Shown here piece by piece: positions 15,047-22,713 of a stretch of DNA of 64,000 bases. Both the position numbers and the translations under genes were made by a program. The stretch spans positions 84,129 through 148,128 of the forward strand of contig CAZDVQ010000005.1 in assembly GCA_964508975.1 (NCBI GenBank). The letters run 5' to 3'. This DNA comes from CAZDVQ01 sp964508975 (lineage in GTDB: Bacteria > Bacteroidota > Bacteroidia > Chitinophagales > Saprospiraceae). How positions within the stretch are numbered: position 1 is the stretch's first letter; every line of letters starts with the position of its first letter. The notes under the pieces were generated by a model. That model saw nothing but the letters and a program-made list of their open reading frames with translations, made no database searches and was not told where the DNA came from.

Positions 15047-16846
15047 CTAAAACTTGTACTTCAAGCCTGCCTGTAGGCCAAATTGGCGGTAGCGCTGGGT
15101 GTAATCGCTGTGCAAAGAACCCAAGCTTTGACGGTAAACACCCTGCAACAATATACTTATTTTTGGGGAGATTTGATACTCTGCTTGAGCGGCAGCCAAG
15201 TAGTTGAACTGTACTTTACGGCTGGATAGCGGGCTTGCTGACAATAAGCCTACGCCCAGCAGGTCTTCATTCAACACATAACCTTGCTGTTTGTAGATAA
15301 GCCCAATGGCTGGGCCCGTTTGTAGGCCTACACCAAAGCGACCGAAGCGGAACTGATAGCCCAACAAAAGCGGCAACTCAATATAGGCGCTGCGCATGGT
15401 TTGCTTGAGTTTTGAAGCATCAGATACCGAGTAGTCGACCTGGGTTACTACAAGGCTTGTATCCTGGTATGTGCTGTGAATTTGCACGAAGAAGCTGTCC
15501 AAAACCTGTTGTGTTTGGATACTGTATACATAACGGCGTTGTAAATAGGTTGTATCTACCACCGACACGTTGTGGTAGCTGGTATCCTTCAAAAAGGTGC
15601 CGTTATAATTTGTACTGGTAGCCCATGAACCCATGTTTATACCGGTACTTAAACTCCAACGTTTGTAGTGCATGCTGGCCAAAATACCCAGGCTTGGGGT
15701 TACGGTAGCAGCTTCAGATGCTTTACGTTGGTTGATAAAATTCGTTTGTTCGGTTGTGCTGCTAGCCAATTGATGCATGTTGTACATGGCACCTGCTTGC
15801 ACCGCAACACTATAGCTTAATGTTTTAGCTCGTTTGAGGATGGGTTGTGTTTCCGACTTTAATTTCGGTTCTTCAGGACGATCATTTGATACAATACCCG
15901 GGCTTTGTAGCGCATTTAGGGCAATGGCATCTAGTAGTTGAGTGCTGCGCAGTTCGGTTACTGCTGGGGGAACCGTATTTTCAGCTGATTGAGCCACCGC
16001 AGTTGTATTGGCCGCTTGATTAGCAGTAGTGGTTTGTGGTGCATTAGGTACTTGATCAACACCGCTCGTAGTAGCAACAGGATTATTGTTGCTCGATGCG
16101 TTGGCGCTATTTTGCTGTGGTGCAGGGCTGGCGCTAGCAAGGCTTGATGTTCCGCTAACAGGAGGAACAACTGGTGTTTGAACCGAGTTTGGTGTAGCAG
16201 GCTGATTGTCTGTTTGATTTACCTTGCTGTTGGTAGGGCCTTTGGGGCTTGCAGGCGATACAGGGCTAGAGCTAGCCGTTGATGTTGACTTGGTACTGGC
16301 AACAATTGATGTGGCGGAACCTTTGCTAGGTTTAGCAGTTGAAACTGCGTTTGATGTTGTGTTTGATGTTGTGTTTGATGCTGCGTTTGATGCTGTGTTT
16401 GAAGTTGCGTTTGATGCTGTGTTGGGCGCTTTGTCAGTCGTAAAGCTTGGGGTTTGTGTTGGGGTATTTTTTAATTTGTTGGAAGCCGGTGGATTGGCCT
16501 GACTGTGGTTGTTGTTGGTACTTGACTGAATGGCGTTTGGTGTACTACTGCTAGAATTATCCTTTTTTTCATTTTCATGCGTTGCCCGTGCATCGCTGTT
16601 GTGGGTATTTGGCTCGGCTGTTTCGGCTACTGGACGGCTAGAGTTTACCTGGTATAAGGTTACACCAAGGCCTATGAACAATATCAGGGATACGATCATC
16701 CATTTATAAAGGGGACGTTTTTGCTGCTTGACGGGGAGTGCTTGGTCAAGTAGGTCGGCGGCGGCTTCCCAAGCAGACTCATCGAAAGGGAAATCCCTTT
16801 CGGCGAGTTTGTCTTTGAAAAGATCATCTATGTTTGGCTTGTTCAT
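15047..16846 (-). CDS. Dual membrane-spanning anti-sigma factor candidate (Dma-like)
   Basis: A 599-residue protein with three parts. Residues 1-48 are a cytosolic acidic helix region (DLFKDKLAERDFPFDESAW), as seen in Bacteroidota anti-sigma domains. A single membrane helix follows (about 49-66). Residues 68-335 are a low-complexity S/T/N/A/P linker with repeated SNTxSNA blocks. The C-terminal 250 residues form an outer-membrane beta-barrel ending in aromatic F (GLKYKF). The gene follows an ECF sigma gene by 12 bases. This matches the recently described Dma architecture, in which one polypeptide spans both membranes and holds a sigma factor. The function here is inferred from layout, not from residue-level matches. 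Confidence 0.7.
   Translation of the reverse strand: MNKPNIDDLFKDKLAERDFPFDESAWEAAADLLDQALPVKQQKRPLYKWMIVSLILFIGLGVTLYQVNSSRPVAETAEPNTHNSDARATHENEKKDNSSSSTPNAIQSSTNNNHSQANPPASNKLKNTPTQTPSFTTDKAPNTASNATSNTASNAASNTTSNTTSNAVSTAKPSKGSATSIVASTKSTSTASSSPVSPASPKGPTNSKVNQTDNQPATPNSVQTPVVPPVSGTSSLASASPAPQQNSANASSNNNPVATTSGVDQVPNAPQTTTANQAANTTAVAQSAENTVPPAVTELRSTQLLDAIALNALQSPGIVSNDRPEEPKLKSETQPILKRAKTLSYSVAVQAGAMYNMHQLASSTTEQTNFINQRKASEAATVTPSLGILASMHYKRWSLSTGINMGSWATSTNYNGTFLKDTSYHNVSVVDTTYLQRRYVYSIQTQQVLDSFFVQIHSTYQDTSLVVTQVDYSVSDASKLKQTMRSAYIELPLLLGYQFRFGRFGVGLQTGPAIGLIYKQQGYVLNEDLLGVGLLSASPLSSRKVQFNYLAAAQAEYQISPKISILLQGVYRQSLGSLHSDYTQRYRQFGLQAGLKYKF
16345..16430 (-). repeat. 12-15 bp tandem repeats encoding the Ser/Thr/Asn linker
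   Basis: Repeated units such as GTTTGATGTTGT and GTTTGATGCTGC on the plus strand encode the SNTTSNA blocks of the linker. They probably vary in number between strains, changing the span of the periplasmic linker without shifting the frame. Confidence 0.8.
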
Positions 16847-16858
16847 ATGACAAGTAGG

Positions 16859-17428
16859 TTAAGCGTTAGTAGCGGTTACAGGAGCCAGGTGGTTTTGAAG
16901 CATGTTGCGGAGTTGTTGCCGGGCCGTTGAAACATGCCATTTGGAGGTGCCTTCGGTAATGTGCATCATTTCGGCAATTTCTTTGTGCGAGTAGCCATCG
17001 ATGGCAAAAAGGTTAAAGATATTGGCCGTCATGGGAGCGAGTTGTTTGAGCATCTGGGCGAGCACCTCGGCGGTGAAGGCTTCTTCGGCGGCATTATCAA
17101 CGCTGAGGTTACTGTTGGTAAAGTGTTGGTCTTGCCCATCGTAAACCATGTTTTCGCGATGCTTTTTCTGTTTGCGGTGCTCATCCAGGATAGTGTTGAT
17201 TTGGACCCGACGTGCCCATGCTAGAAAGGGTTTATCGGGGGTGTAACTACCCAAGTTGAGGATAATTTTGACAAAACCTTGGTTGAGGTACGATTGAGCT
17301 TCATTCATATCCTGAGCGTAGCGGTAGCAAACCGACATCAGCGGGCTATACAACAACTTGTAAAGCTCGTTATGAGCTTTACGGTCGTTATCGCAACAGC
17401 GCTTTAATAATGTCGGGTCAATATTCAT
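16859..17428 (-). CDS. ECF RNA polymerase sigma factor
   Basis: A 189-residue sigma-70 family factor of the extracytoplasmic-function type. Region 2 includes YKLLYSPLMSVCYRYAQDMNEAQ and PFLAWARRVQINTILD. Region 4 is a helix-turn-helix (AIDGYSHKEIAEMMHITEGTS then W-H-V-S-T-A-R). The start is taken at 17428 (MNIDPTLLKRCC), because the frame further upstream translates tandem repeat DNA (AYTSLPQNRY). It lies immediately before the Dma-like gene, the usual sigma/anti-sigma order, and is presumably held at the membrane by that protein. Confidence 0.9.
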   Translation of the reverse strand: MNIDPTLLKRCCDNDRKAHNELYKLLYSPLMSVCYRYAQDMNEAQSYLNQGFVKIILNLGSYTPDKPFLAWARRVQINTILDEHRKQKKHRENMVYDGQDQHFTNSNLSVDNAAEEAFTAEVLAQMLKQLAPMTANIFNLFAIDGYSHKEIAEMMHITEGTSKWHVSTARQQLRNMLQNHLAPVTATNA

Positions 17429-17460
17429 GCACAAAGGATGATGCCAGTAAAAACTGCCTT

Positions 17461-17520
17461 GCGGCAGCGAGGTATAAGCGTAGCGGTTTTGCGGCAGCGA
17501 TGTATAAGCGTAGCGGTTTT
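17461..17520 (-). repeat. Two 30-bp tandem units upstream of the sigma gene
   Basis: Two copies of a 30-bp unit (GCGGCAGCGA...GTAGCGGTTTT) differing at one base, plus a 4-base remnant. They lie between a GCR element and the sigma start. The reading frame is open through them, creating a false N-terminal extension. Confidence 0.85.
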
Positions 17521-17524
17521 GCGG

Positions 17525-17683
17525 AGCAAAAACAAATGTGCTCAATGCACATTTGTAGCTAGCGCACCATTTGCTCCCGCAAATGGCTCAGTGGCCCGCA
17601 GGGCCAGACCGCGCAGCGGGCCGAGCGAATAGCGAGCTGCGCAACGTAGCGCCGACCGCGAAGCGGGCGGGCCGCCCAAATCT
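17525..17683 (-). repeat. GC-rich mosaic repeat (GCR)
   Basis: A GCR copy pointing at the sigma gene. Hairpins are TGGCCC-GCA-GGGCCA and CCGC-GAA-GCGG, with a variant of the core (CCGAGCGAATAGCGAGC). It also carries the CATTTGC...GCAAATG and ACATTTG/CAAATGT pieces seen at position 30-90. The rest of 17429-17745 has only the tandem repeat and a terminator. Confidence 0.7.
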
Positions 17684-17689
17684 ATCTAT

Positions 17690-17728
17690 TTAAAAAGCGT
17701 ATCAGGCTGGCTTGTACACCAGCCTGAC
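17690..17728 (-). terminator. Intrinsic terminator (minus strand)
   Basis: TCAGGCTGG pairs with CCAGCCTGA across an 8-base loop, and on the minus strand the hairpin is followed by a T run. It lies 18 bases after the stop of the 905-residue PKD protein. Confidence 0.8.
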
Positions 17729-17745
17729 ACGGCTCTTTGGTTTTA

Positions 17746-20463
17746 TTAAGGAACAACAACTCGGGTTTGGGCAAGCTGTTTACCAGACGATGCCTGGATG
17801 ATGTACATACCAGCGGGAAGGGCTTTGAGGTTGAGCTGGTGTGTAAAAGTATCAGCATTACCTTGAACTGCTTCGCGGATGCAACTTACGCCAGCGGTGT
17901 TGATGACTTGAATGGTCATTTCATCATCGCCAAAAGCTTTGAGTTGGATGTTCAGCAATCCGTCGGCAGCGATTGGGTTCGGGAAAGCGATCATTTCAGC
18001 GGGCATGCTTGCAGTAGCACTAGTGCTGGTAACGGTACTTTCAGGCGAGATAACGCTGAGCCCGAAGCCAGTTTGGCCACGCATCATGAGGTTGCCGAGG
18101 GTATCAAGGCCGATAGAATCGCAGTAAGTACTGGTACAACCGTTGATGGTATCGTTGATGGTCAAGCAGATGTTGTACATACCGGCAGTGGTGAAATTGT
18201 GGCTAGGGTACATATCGGTAGAGGTATGACCGTCGCCAAAATCCCAGAAGTAGCTGATACCTGCAGTGTTGTAGTTTGCGCCGTATGAAGCATTGATCAA
18301 CACGAGCGTATTACCAACGCTGTTGTCTACGAAAGGCAAGAAGTAAGCGGCGCAAGGCTGGAGTTGACCCACATAGATGTACTCTACCCAAGTGCTGGTG
18401 CAAATACCATCGTTGATGGTAAGGGTAACGGGGTATACGCCAGGCATGGTATAGCAGTGGCTAGGGTTAGGACTGGTGCTGGTAGAGCCATCGCCAAAAT
18501 CGTAGAAATACTGCACGTTGGGGTTGGCTGAAAATGACAAGTCGAGGAAGTCATAGCAATTTTGGCCGGTACCGCTAGGTGTAGTATAGAAGTAAGCAAA
18601 GCAATTGTAGCTGGAGTTACTACCTGTAAAGTCGATGTAGTAAGCGTAAGTATTGCTACAGCCAGTGGTATCGCTGATGGTCAACGAAACCAAGTACATG
18701 CCTAGCGTGGTGTAAGCATGAGTGGTAGAGCTAGTACCTGTTACGATGGTGCCGTCGCCAAAATCCCAGGTGTAAGTGCTGGCGGTAGTGTTGTAAGCCT
18801 CTACATAGATTGCATTGGATTGGCCAGCAGGATCAGGCAAAATATTAAAGTTAGCATCGCAGTAGCCATTATTATAACCGACATAAATGATATCTTGCCA
18901 GATGCTACTGCAGACGCCATCGCTGACGGTAAGGGTGGCGTAATAAATGCCTGGGGCTGCGTAGCAGTGAGCGGGGTTAGGGTCGGTGCTTGTGCTGCCA
19001 TCGCCAAAATCATAGTAGTAGCTGGTGATTGGTCCGCTGCCACCTTGTGAGAAATTGCTAAAGTTGAAGCAAGTACCCGATGGATTATTAGGTTGTGCGA
19101 AGAAATAAGCTAAACAGCTGTTGGTTATAGCTGAATCAACATAAACCCATTGACAGTAGCTTGGAGCAGAACAAAGGGTGTCGTTAACGTTCAAGCAAAT
19201 TTCAAACTGGCCTGTGGAAGGGAAGGTATAAGTGAAGTACGTATTGTTGTTGTTCACGAAGGGAGCACCGTCGATGGTCCAGGTGTAATTGTTGGAAGCA
19301 GATTGCGAGTAATTGTAAAACTCCACTTCAAGTGGACTTTGATAGCTTAAACCTGCGCTGAAAAAAGCAAAACAGTTTTGGTTTAACTGATGGTGTACAA
19401 CATAGCAGTATGTATTTGTGCACGTAGAATCGGCAACGCTTAAGCACACTTGGTAGGAACCAGGCTGTTGATAGCTATGGCTAGCCTGAGGCATAAAACC
19501 TTGCATGGTGGAGCCGTCGCCAAAATCCCAGGTATAACTTGTATAATATGTGGTAGTTGCTACAAAATTATAAACAGAGGCATTATTGGGGTCTAGACTA
19601 GCGTTGAAAGTGGCATCGCAGTATGGATTGGGTGAGGTTGTAATCGTTTCGGTGTAGGTACTGGTGCAAGTACCAGAAGTAACGATATAAGTTACGGTGT
19701 AGGTACCCGGTTGCGTGTAGCAATGTGTTGGGTTAGCGTCGGTAGAAGTATTACCATCGCCAAAATCAAAGAAGTATGATGCTGTAGGGCCATTGTAGCT
19801 GCTTTGGTCGAAGAAATGAAAGCAACCGCTTCCGAGTGGGAAAGCGGCAAAAGAAGCATTGCAGCCATTATTTATGGCCGTATCGACATAAATTTGTTCG
19901 CAGTAATTGCTCGTGCAGTTTGTATCGGAAATGGTCAAGCAAACATCGTAAAGGCCAACACCAGGGAACGTAAAGTTGGTGCTAGCAGTATTAGTAGATA
20001 CTTGTACGTTGTTGACCGTCCAAGTGGCGGAGCTAAAATTACCAGATGATTGGTTGACAAACTGGTAATCGAAAGGCGAGGTGTTGGTTAAACCATAATA
20101 GAAATAAGCATAGCAGGAGAGGTTTGGATGGCAAAAATCACCTGTAAAGTTGATTAGGTTTGTGCCGGGTACCATGTAATAGCCCTGCTGGGTTATTTGA
20201 CCCTGGCAGTTGTAAAATTCAACCAAAAACAAGAAACTACCTGAGTTATTCAGGTTAAAACTTGTTTGCACGTATCCTTGCCCGTCGGTATTTGCGGTAA
20301 AGGTTTGCACTATTGAACCGATACTATCAATCTGATAAATAGTTACGGGAATCGGGGCGGTAACATTGGCAATAAAGCCATCCACGACAACAGGGAACTG
20401 TTGTGCTTGTACAGTAATAATAGAAAGACATCCAATTAAAAAAGCAAGAATCATTTTTTTCAT
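17746..20463 (-). CDS. PKD-repeat cell-surface protein with T9SS sorting domain
   Basis: A 905-residue secreted protein. The signal peptide ends at about A20 (LSIITVQAQ). An N-terminal beta domain (about 22-115) is followed by roughly seven PKD domains, each with YxWDFGDG or YFYDFGDGST, then NPxHCYxxPGxY and a CTSxY or CSSxW strand. PKD folds are Ig-like spacers or adhesion modules. The last 85 residues (AFPNPIAADGLLNIQLKAF... AGMYIIQA) are a type A T9SS sorting domain, so the protein is carried across the outer membrane and attached or released. It is a paralogue of the next gene upstream, with nearly identical ends. Cysteine-rich loops suggest disulphides. Confidence 0.88.
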   Translation of the reverse strand: MKKMILAFLIGCLSIITVQAQQFPVVVDGFIANVTAPIPVTIYQIDSIGSIVQTFTANTDGQGYVQTSFNLNNSGSFLFLVEFYNCQGQITQQGYYMVPGTNLINFTGDFCHPNLSCYAYFYYGLTNTSPFDYQFVNQSSGNFSSATWTVNNVQVSTNTASTNFTFPGVGLYDVCLTISDTNCTSNYCEQIYVDTAINNGCNASFAAFPLGSGCFHFFDQSSYNGPTASYFFDFGDGNTSTDANPTHCYTQPGTYTVTYIVTSGTCTSTYTETITTSPNPYCDATFNASLDPNNASVYNFVATTTYYTSYTWDFGDGSTMQGFMPQASHSYQQPGSYQVCLSVADSTCTNTYCYVVHHQLNQNCFAFFSAGLSYQSPLEVEFYNYSQSASNNYTWTIDGAPFVNNNNTYFTYTFPSTGQFEICLNVNDTLCSAPSYCQWVYVDSAITNSCLAYFFAQPNNPSGTCFNFSNFSQGGSGPITSYYYDFGDGSTSTDPNPAHCYAAPGIYYATLTVSDGVCSSIWQDIIYVGYNNGYCDANFNILPDPAGQSNAIYVEAYNTTASTYTWDFGDGTIVTGTSSTTHAYTTLGMYLVSLTISDTTGCSNTYAYYIDFTGSNSSYNCFAYFYTTPSGTGQNCYDFLDLSFSANPNVQYFYDFGDGSTSTSPNPSHCYTMPGVYPVTLTINDGICTSTWVEYIYVGQLQPCAAYFLPFVDNSVGNTLVLINASYGANYNTAGISYFWDFGDGHTSTDMYPSHNFTTAGMYNICLTINDTINGCTSTYCDSIGLDTLGNLMMRGQTGFGLSVISPESTVTSTSATASMPAEMIAFPNPIAADGLLNIQLKAFGDDEMTIQVINTAGVSCIREAVQGNADTFTHQLNLKALPAGMYIIQASSGKQLAQTRVVVP

Positions 20464-20500
20464 GGTGATTTACTTTTTGTCAATGACATTTTGAGAAAAT

Positions 20501-20541
20501 ACTCGAACACTATCACGCGTACATTGGCCAGGAGGTTGGGG
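20501..20541 (-). promoter_or_regulatory. Upstream motif shared by the two PKD genes
   Basis: The block CACTATCACGCG...GGCCAGGAGGTTGGG lies 38-78 bases before the 905-residue gene. A related block lies before its paralogue at 22469-22513. The pairing of conserved words with variable spacers suggests a shared operator or leader, or simply duplicated flanking DNA. Confidence 0.5.
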
Positions 20542-20596
20542 AAGGAGGCATATTTTTTTTAAAAAATATGCCAGAATCGTTCAAGCCGTGAAACAG

Positions 20597-20635
20597 TGAT
20601 GCCCATGCCGCGTCAAAAAGTGGGCATGGGCATCA
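20597..20635. other. Strong inverted repeat between the PKD genes
   Basis: TGATGCCCATGCC pairs perfectly with GGCATGGGCATCA across a 13-base loop. It lies 52 bases after the stop of the 583-residue gene. There is no T run on the minus strand, so it is a structured 3' element or an inefficient terminator rather than a canonical one. Confidence 0.6.
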
Positions 20636-20687
20636 AAAATAAACTAAATAATTGGATGCGTTACTAAGGGATTACCCAGAACATATC

Positions 20688-22376
20688 CTACGGTATAAAA
20701 AACCTTGTTTGTGCGATTTGTTTCCCGGTAGATGCCTGTATGATGTACATACCGGCGGGCAGTGTATTAAGGTTAAGTTGGTGTGTAAACCCATAAGCAT
20801 TTCCTTGTACGATTTCCCTGAAACAACTTACACCAGCCGTGTTGATGACCTGGATGGTCAAGTCCTCGTCGCCAAAAGCTTTGAGTTGTAGATTAAGTAA
20901 GCCATCGGCTGAGAGCGGGTTGGGGAATGCAAGCAGCTCGGCAGTTTGACTGGCGGCAGAAGAAGTGCCGGTGATTGGCGCAATCACGTTCAGTGTAAAG
21001 CCGGTGACGCCCCGCATCCAGATATTGCCTAGGCTATCCATACCCAAGGAATCACAGAAAGTGCTGGTACAACCTGTGGTTACATCGGCAATGGTCAAGC
21101 AGATATTGTAAATACCTGTATTGGTGTAAACATGGGTTGGGAAAGCGTCGGTCGAAGTGCTGCCGTCGCCAAAATCCCAGAAATATAGCAGCGGTGAAGT
21201 AGGCGTCGAACCTGCTGAAGCATTAATTAGGTTAAGCTCAAAGGGGTTCATAATACTACTGATGTGCGGAAAGAAGAAAGCCGAACATTGGGGGCCACCT
21301 ACTTGAACAATTTGATAGTCTGTATTGGAGCATCCGTTTTCAGTAATAGTCAGGCTAACCAAATACTGCCCAGGCCCGGCATAGCAGTGCGATGGGTTGT
21401 CTTGCGTGCTTGTATTGCCGTCGCCGAAGTCCCAGAAAAATGATGGGAATAGGGTACTCGGAACTGATAAATTTAAAAAGTCGTAGCAAGTTGGTGCACC
21501 CGTAGGGGAGGGTGTAATCAAGAAAGCTGCTTGGCAGCTAATAGCCGATGTATCAACAAAAATTGTCTCACAATAGGTACTATTACAAGGCGCTAAGGTA
21601 TCGTATACCGTTAGACAAACCTCATAAGTGCCCACGGTGTTGAAAATGTAGTTCAGCACGCTAGGATTAGAGGCAGTTAAAACGACGCCATCAACTTCCC
21701 AAAAATAGCCATGCCCAGGGGCGGGAGAAGTATTGATAAACTGGTAGCTGAAGGGATCTAAAGAGTCTGGACGAGTCATAAAATCGGCATTACAAGGCGT
21801 GGCGAGTTGTATATTCAATGCCGAACAATAAGTATCCACGCAGCCACCACCTATAACGGTCAAGCATACATTATAAATACCAGGGCTGGTATAGGTGTAG
21901 CTAACTTGCGGACCTCCGGTCAATACCGTGCCGTTGCCCATATCCCAAGAATAGCTACTCGCGGTGGTCGTTTGGGCATCAAAAAGCATAGGGTCGCCAA
22001 CTTCTTGCCAGCCGCTGTAAAAAAAGCTAGCATCGCAAGGCGACGTTTGCGGACAGTAATCCTCCGTGATGACAATGGTTTGGCTTGGGGCTGGGTAAGG
22101 ATAGTGCAGCAGGATAAGTTGTCCTTGACAATCCAAAAAACTAACTTCAAAATAACCAAAACCAATAGGGTTGTACGTCAAACTACCCTGAATATTACCC
22201 TGGGCATCGGTCAATATTGTAATGGTAGCACCGCCCGACAAACTATCAACAAAGCTGATCGTTATGGGTACAGGGCTATTCACATTGCTTAGGTTACCAA
22301 GGATGGATATTTGGTTCTGGGCAACGAGCATGCTCGTCATAAAGAACAAGGACAGGAGGAGTGAAATCTTTTTCAT
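20688..22376 (-). CDS. PKD-repeat cell-surface protein with T9SS sorting domain (paralogue)
   Basis: A 562-residue protein from the start at 22376. An upstream in-frame ATG at 22439 would put a non-signal extension before the clear signal peptide MKKISLLLSLFFMTSMLVAQ. It has an N-terminal beta domain, then about four PKD domains (SYSWDMGNGT, FFWDFGDGNTST, YFWDFGDGSTST). A C-terminal T9SS sorting domain (AFPNPLSADGLLNLQLKAF, then GMYIIQASTGKQIAQTR) is almost the same as in the downstream paralogue. The shorter repeat number suggests duplication followed by gain or loss of PKD units. The likely role is a secreted adhesin or matrix protein, but no ligand can be inferred. Confidence 0.86.
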   Translation of the reverse strand: MKKISLLLSLFFMTSMLVAQNQISILGNLSNVNSPVPITISFVDSLSGGATITILTDAQGNIQGSLTYNPIGFGYFEVSFLDCQGQLILLHYPYPAPSQTIVITEDYCPQTSPCDASFFYSGWQEVGDPMLFDAQTTTASSYSWDMGNGTVLTGGPQVSYTYTSPGIYNVCLTVIGGGCVDTYCSALNIQLATPCNADFMTRPDSLDPFSYQFINTSPAPGHGYFWEVDGVVLTASNPSVLNYIFNTVGTYEVCLTVYDTLAPCNSTYCETIFVDTSAISCQAAFLITPSPTGAPTCYDFLNLSVPSTLFPSFFWDFGDGNTSTQDNPSHCYAGPGQYLVSLTITENGCSNTDYQIVQVGGPQCSAFFFPHISSIMNPFELNLINASAGSTPTSPLLYFWDFGDGSTSTDAFPTHVYTNTGIYNICLTIADVTTGCTSTFCDSLGMDSLGNIWMRGVTGFTLNVIAPITGTSSAASQTAELLAFPNPLSADGLLNLQLKAFGDEDLTIQVINTAGVSCFREIVQGNAYGFTHQLNLNTLPAGMYIIQASTGKQIAQTRFFIP

Positions 22377-22468
22377 AGCAGCATTTACTTTATAAAAAAC
22401 TATTCTACCGTGCTCAACAAAACCTTTAAACCGAATCAACGTTTTTCTGAAATCTGGTATCTGTTTAA

Positions 22469-22513
22469 GCTCGATACCACTATGACGCGCAAGAGGCCAT
22501 CAAGGTTGGGTAA
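22469..22513 (-). promoter_or_regulatory. Upstream motif shared by the two PKD genes
   Basis: CACTATGACGCG...GGCCATCAAGGTTGGG aligns with the block at 20501-20541. Here it lies about 95-135 bases before the start at 22376. The rest of 22377-22713 is AT-rich divergent promoter DNA, including TAATTTCG at 22647-22654, a plausible -7 box for the protease gene. Confidence 0.5.
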
Positions 22514-22713
22514 GCACAGGTCAATTACTTATTTTCTTTGGGAACAAACCTAGCCAACTTTTTTCAAAGTACCATACACTTTAGCTCAAAACAAATACTC
22601 CGTTAATGTTTTAGCCTAAAGGCTTAACCGCCTTATTTTATTTTACTAATTTCGCGGCCTATTTATTTTATTTGGCATTTTGCCACTTGAACCACCATTT
22701 ATAAAACCTAACC

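Noticed and set aside
17737..18288. A 183-residue plus-strand ORF in the PKD gene
   Set aside because: It is antisense to clear PKD/T9SS coding sequence and has no recognisable domain.
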